NCBI RefSeq assembly: GCF_001905545.1
Contig: NZ_LIPD01000006.1
Coordinates: 124,001 to 188,000, forward strand
Origin: Streptomyces sp. CB02056
GTDB lineage: Bacteria > Actinomycetota > Actinomycetes > Streptomycetales > Streptomycetaceae
Direction of reading: 5' to 3'
DNA length: 64,000 nt
Below are positions 60,997-64,000 of the stretch, piece after piece (the stretch's first letter is position 1; every line of letters begins with the position of its first letter). The translations under genes were made by a program, and so were the position numbers. Below the pieces are notes generated by a model, which searched no databases, was not told where the DNA came from, and saw only the letters and a program-made list of their open reading frames with translations.

Positions 60997-61028
60997 AACC
61001 CGACGCGTCCGGGTGGACGCGCCGGGTT
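60997..61028 (-). terminator. Hairpin between lazA and lazB, possible attenuator
   Basis: On the minus strand AACCCGGCGCGTCC (61028-61015) pairs with GGACGCGTCGGGTT (61010-60997) in a 14-pair stem including one G-U, with the loop ACCC. It begins 74 bases after the lazA stop. Partial termination here would give more precursor than enzyme mRNA. Confidence 0.6.
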
Positions 61029-61101
61029 CCGTCCTGGTGCGCTGGCTCCGGCCCCGGAAGGCCTGGCCGGCAGGCCCGGCGTACAACCGGACCCTAGGAC
61101 G

Positions 61102-61299
61102 TCAGGCGGTCGGCACGTCCGGCAGCTGCGGCTGCGCGCAGGAGGACGAGCCCTGGCAGGAGCAGGAGCCCCAGGACGCGCCGTTCTCCGGCAGCGCGAC
61201 GGTGTCGCGCAGCGAGGTGACGGTCAGCTCGCTGAGGTCGAGGTCCTGAAGGTCGAGGCCCTCGGTGGCAGCGGTACGGGACGTGGTGGTGTCGGACAT
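61102..61299 (-). CDS. lazA: LazA-like thiopeptide precursor peptide
   Basis: A 65-residue precursor. The leader (residues 1-41) is acidic and contains GLDLQDLDLSELTVTSL and ALPENGA. The core begins SWGSCSCQGSSSCAQPQ and ends with a seven-residue tail finishing in PTA. From memory, lactazole A's core is SWGSCSCQASSSCAQPQDM, so this peptide differs by Ala-9 to Gly and a longer, Pro-rich tail. Ser1 and Ser12 would form the pyridine; Cys5, Cys7 and Cys13 the thiazoles; and Ser4, Ser6, Ser10 or Ser11 the oxazole and Dha residues. GGGAG supports ATG 61299. Confidence 0.93.
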   Translation of the reverse strand: MSDTTTSRTAATEGLDLQDLDLSELTVTSLRDTVALPENGASWGSCSCQGSSSCAQPQLPDVPTA

Positions 61300-61879
61300 G
61301 GCGAACTCCCTCGGATGGGCAGGCGTGCCGGTCGGACCGGAAGGTGTGCCTGCGAGCGGGTGCTGCGGAATGTGCCGGGTCCCCCGTGGGTGCGCCGCAC
61401 TCGGGCCGCTCGGACCCGGGCTTCGCGCCGCCCGAGAACGAATCTAGGCACCCGGCGGCGCCCGGCGGTACGGCCGACCGGCACCTTGGCCGGGAGCCCG
61501 TACCCCGTCGGCTCAAGACCGGTCCGGCTCAAGCGGCACTCCAGCGGCCCCCCACGGGCCCCCGACCACGGCCCGGCCCGGGCGCGACCGGCGCCGGATC
61601 CACGCGGCGTCCGTCCGGCCTGTGTCCGGTCCGCGAACTCGTCGGCGGGGCTCGCCGGGGAGGACCGGCCGTGCGACGACACGGGTGGGAACAACGGCCC
61701 TCGGCACGATCGACACCCGTGGTCGGGGCGTGCTCGTACGCAATCCGGCCCAGGACGTCCTGCGGGGCTTCTCGACCGGTCCTGGATCCCGCGTCGAGCG
61801 GCGCCCGTTCAACGGCATGCGGAAGCCCGGCCGGGGGCGGGACGTGGGCCTGCCTTCGGACTCGCGCCCCCGGGGCCGC
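61300..61879. other. Intergenic region upstream of lazA
   Basis: These 580 bases contain no convincing gene on either strand. They hold the lazA promoter and the 3' end of the lanthionine synthetase transcript. Apparent frames are Arg/Pro-rich with no family features. Confidence 0.6.
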
Positions 61880-64000
61880 TCAGTGCAGCGGCAGCAGCCC
61901 CGGGACCGGGCCGCCCCGCCGGGCCAGGCGGCGCAGGAAGGTGGTGACGCCGGGGGTGCCGACCGCCCAGGCCCGGGCCTCCGTGTCCGGTCGGCGGCCG
62001 GGCAGCAGCGGCCGGTTCGGCGTGCCGCCCGCCCGGGTGAGGACCAGCTCCGCCACCTCCTGGGCGGCGGCCCAGTGCCGGGCCTCGCCGGTGGCCACCG
62101 CGAGGTCGACGCAGAGGTCCCCGACGCCGGCGAGGCCGCAGCAGCGGAAGACCTGCGCGGTCCTCGGGGCGAGCGTCCGGCAGGTGTCGGCGGCGTCGGC
62201 GGCCAGCGCCGTCAGCGCGTCGTCGCCGTACTGCCGGCCGGCCTGGACCAGCAGGGTGCCGAGCCCGGCCAGCCCCCGGCACCAGGAGAGGTAGCGGCGG
62301 GTCGCCCCGGGTGCGCGGGCGGCGGCGATGATGCCGGGGAGGTCGGCCGCGAGGCCGTCCACGATCTCCCGGGCGGTGCGCCGGGACGCCTCATCGGGCA
62401 TCGCGAGCAGGAAGTGGGCGACGCCCGCGCGGCCGTGCGCGAAGCCCTCCGCGAGGGCGGCGGTGCCGGGGTTGGGCTCCTCCCCGAGGTCGTCCAGCGG
62501 ACGGCCGACCAGTTCGGCGGCGCAGTCGGCCGCCGCCGCCCGGTGCGCTCCCGTCTCCGGGCCGAGCCCGGCGAGCCCGGCGAGCAGCAGGTGCCCGGTG
62601 CCGATCCCGGCCGTCCCCGCAATCTGGTCGACGCCCGTGCCCTCGTACCGGCGGGGCGCCGGGGGCTGGGTGCCCAGCGCGGCGGCCGCCTCGGCGAGGA
62701 ACAGGTCGACGCCCGTACGGCCCTGGTGGAGCGAGCCGTCCAGGTGGTCGAGGGCCGGGTGGGCGGCCGTCCAGGCGGCCAGGTCGGCGGCGGCGGAGCG
62801 GGCGTCCGGGCGGTCCGGGTGCTGGAGGAGTTCGAGGCCGAGGCCGGCGGCGCCGTCGTACAGCGAGAGCAGGGTCCGGGGCCGCTCGACGCCCGGGTCG
62901 GCGGCGAGCAGCTCGCGGGCCATCCGGACGCAGGTGGTGACGGTGTGGTCGAGCGCGCCGTCCAGGACGCTCCGCCGGGTCTCCGCGTTCCACCGGGCGT
63001 GGCGGGCCCGCCGGGTCGGCACCGTCCCCTCGCGCAGCCGGGCCGCCGTGGCCGCACGCCGCGCCGGGTCGAGGCTCAGCAGGCCTTCGACGAGTTCCGC
63101 GGCCGGGTGCCCGGGCTCCGGGAGGGCGGCGCGCAGGCAGGCCAGGGTGCGGTCGCGGTTGGTCGCCGGGTCGGGGTCGATCACCACCGGGTCGAGGCCG
63201 GTGAGGGCGTGGTGCAGGGTGGCGCCCAGCGCGTAGTGGTCCTCGGTGGGGTCCTCCTCGGTGGCGCCGGGCAGGCCGTACCCGGCGGTGGCGCCCGGCG
63301 GGCGGTCGCCGTCCAGGGCGCTCACGCCGAAGTCGACCAGCGCGGGCCGGCCGTCCCGGTCGAGCACGACGTTCGCGGGCTTGAGGTCGCAGACCACCAC
63401 GCCGCGCGCGTGCACCGCGTCCAGCACCCGCAGCAACGCGCGCGCCAGCGTCCACCAGTCCCGCCCGCCCGGGCCGCCAGCGGAACCCGCGCCGCCCGCG
63501 TCTCCCGCCTCGGCGTCGTACGGGCCGCGGGTCAGCACCTCGCGGCGCAGGTCGGTCCGCCCGCAGGCGGTGCTGACCAGGTACTCGTCGGTGCCGTGCC
63601 GGAAGTAGTCGACCAGCGCGGGCACTCCGGGGACCCCGGCCAGCGCGTCGAGCACCCGGCGCTCGTGCCGCAGCCGGCCGCGCGCGTCGACACCCGCGCC
63701 GTCCTCGGCGACGAAGGCCCGGGCCTGCTTGACCACCACCTCGCGCCCGGTGGCGAGGTGGACCGCGCGGTAGACGTGGCCGCTCGGCGCGCGGGTGATG
63801 CCGGCGGTGATCCGGTAGCGGCCGTCGCCGACCCGGGTGGTCGCCGGGCGGGCGGGGGCGCCGGGCGCCTCGAACGGGTCGCTCGCCCAGGGCGGTCGGC
63901 GATAGCGGGCCTCGGCCAGGCCGGGGAACAGCGCGCCGTCCGGGCCGGCCATGCCGGCCTGGGCCTCGTCGTCGGTGACCCGGAACGGGCCGTAGCGGTA
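61880..64000 (-). CDS. Class III/IV lanthionine synthetase (kinase-LanC), 5' end outside the window
   Basis: The gene continues past the window edge; 707 residues are visible. A Ser/Thr kinase domain (VVVKQARAFV; VVCDLKPANVVLDRDG; ALVDFGVSAL) is followed by a LanC-like cyclase domain (YLSWCRGLAGLGTLL; FRCCGLAGVGDLCV). The SWCRG and CCG cysteines could bind zinc as in LanL/LanM cyclases, so class IV is possible; class III enzymes usually lack them. The N-terminal lyase domain would lie outside. It should phosphorylate Ser/Thr and form lanthionine or labionin rings. No precursor gene is visible in the window. Confidence 0.85.
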   Translation of the reverse strand, partial: YRYGPFRVTDDEAQAGMAGPDGALFPGLAEARYRRPPWASDPFEAPGAPARPATTRVGDGRYRITAGITRAPSGHVYRAVHLATGREVVVKQARAFVAEDGAGVDARGRLRHERRVLDALAGVPGVPALVDYFRHGTDEYLVSTACGRTDLRREVLTRGPYDAEAGDAGGAGSAGGPGGRDWWTLARALLRVLDAVHARGVVVCDLKPANVVLDRDGRPALVDFGVSALDGDRPPGATAGYGLPGATEEDPTEDHYALGATLHHALTGLDPVVIDPDPATNRDRTLACLRAALPEPGHPAAELVEGLLSLDPARRAATAARLREGTVPTRRARHARWNAETRRSVLDGALDHTVTTCVRMARELLAADPGVERPRTLLSLYDGAAGLGLELLQHPDRPDARSAAADLAAWTAAHPALDHLDGSLHQGRTGVDLFLAEAAAALGTQPPAPRRYEGTGVDQIAGTAGIGTGHLLLAGLAGLGPETGAHRAAAADCAAELVGRPLDDLGEEPNPGTAALAEGFAHGRAGVAHFLLAMPDEASRRTAREIVDGLAADLPGIIAAARAPGATRRYLSWCRGLAGLGTLLVQAGRQYGDDALTALAADAADTCRTLAPRTAQVFRCCGLAGVGDLCVDLAVATGEARHWAAAQEVAELVLTRAGGTPNRPLLPGRRPDTEARAWAVGTPGVTTFLRRLARRGGPVPGLLPLH

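Noticed and set aside
61300..61880. Additional small precursor genes near lazA
   Set aside because: All short frames here are Arg/Pro-rich without leader-like acidic motifs or Cys/Ser-rich cores.

Overview
The window is very GC-rich actinomycete DNA with GTG/ATG starts, four-base stop/start overlaps, WhiB and ECF41 regulators and a lactazole-type thiopeptide locus. It is most likely a Streptomyces or Kitasatospora chromosome. No tRNA, rRNA or CRISPR array was seen. Functions are read from translated sequence and remembered family motifs; no database was searched.

Layout. 0-8.3 kb is an accessory redox/efflux block: a broken DHA2 exporter, two zinc alcohol dehydrogenase-like enzymes, an aldo/keto reductase, a cupin, an SDR, a DHA1 exporter and a divergent MmyB-type regulator. 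8.4-16.0 kb is a plasmid-like mobilisable element, nearly all on the minus strand. It has a decayed integrase, a relaxase with a small partner, a DUF2637 membrane protein, a WhiB protein, a DnaC-like ATPase and a replication initiator. Its DUF2637 gene carries a dense TGACC/GGTCA repeat field. 16.9-20.8 kb holds a quinone oxidoreductase, an IclR-like regulator and an S9 peptidase.

20.7-32.5 kb is the most unusual region. A TPR-containing XRE regulator faces a small membrane protein and then a run of thirteen same-strand genes. QueC, QueD and QueE are followed by a reverse-transcriptase-like protein with FADN in place of YADD, a SUMF1/C-type-lectin-fold protein, a YaaA/DUF6884-like protein, a GT2 glycosyltransferase, a radical SAM enzyme, a phosphoribosyltransferase, a GT4 glycosyltransferase, a FEN-like 5'-3' nuclease, a PIG-L deacetylase and FolE. 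FolE, QueD, QueE and QueC together should make preQ0. The other genes suggest preQ0 is converted to a glycosylated nucleoside or attached to a nucleic acid. I know of no described pathway with this gene set.

32.8-38.1 kb is a sulfide/persulfide locus with CsoR/CstR-like palindromes, interrupted by a convergent excisionase-integrase pair. 38.4-43.1 kb encodes two secreted glycoside hydrolases. 43.1-51.6 kb holds an ECF41 sigma factor, hydrolase, transporter/regulator pairs and an SRAP protein. 51.7-61.3 kb is a complete lactazole-like thiopeptide cluster (lazA-F order) with a variant core peptide. The window ends inside a class III/IV lanthionine synthetase gene.
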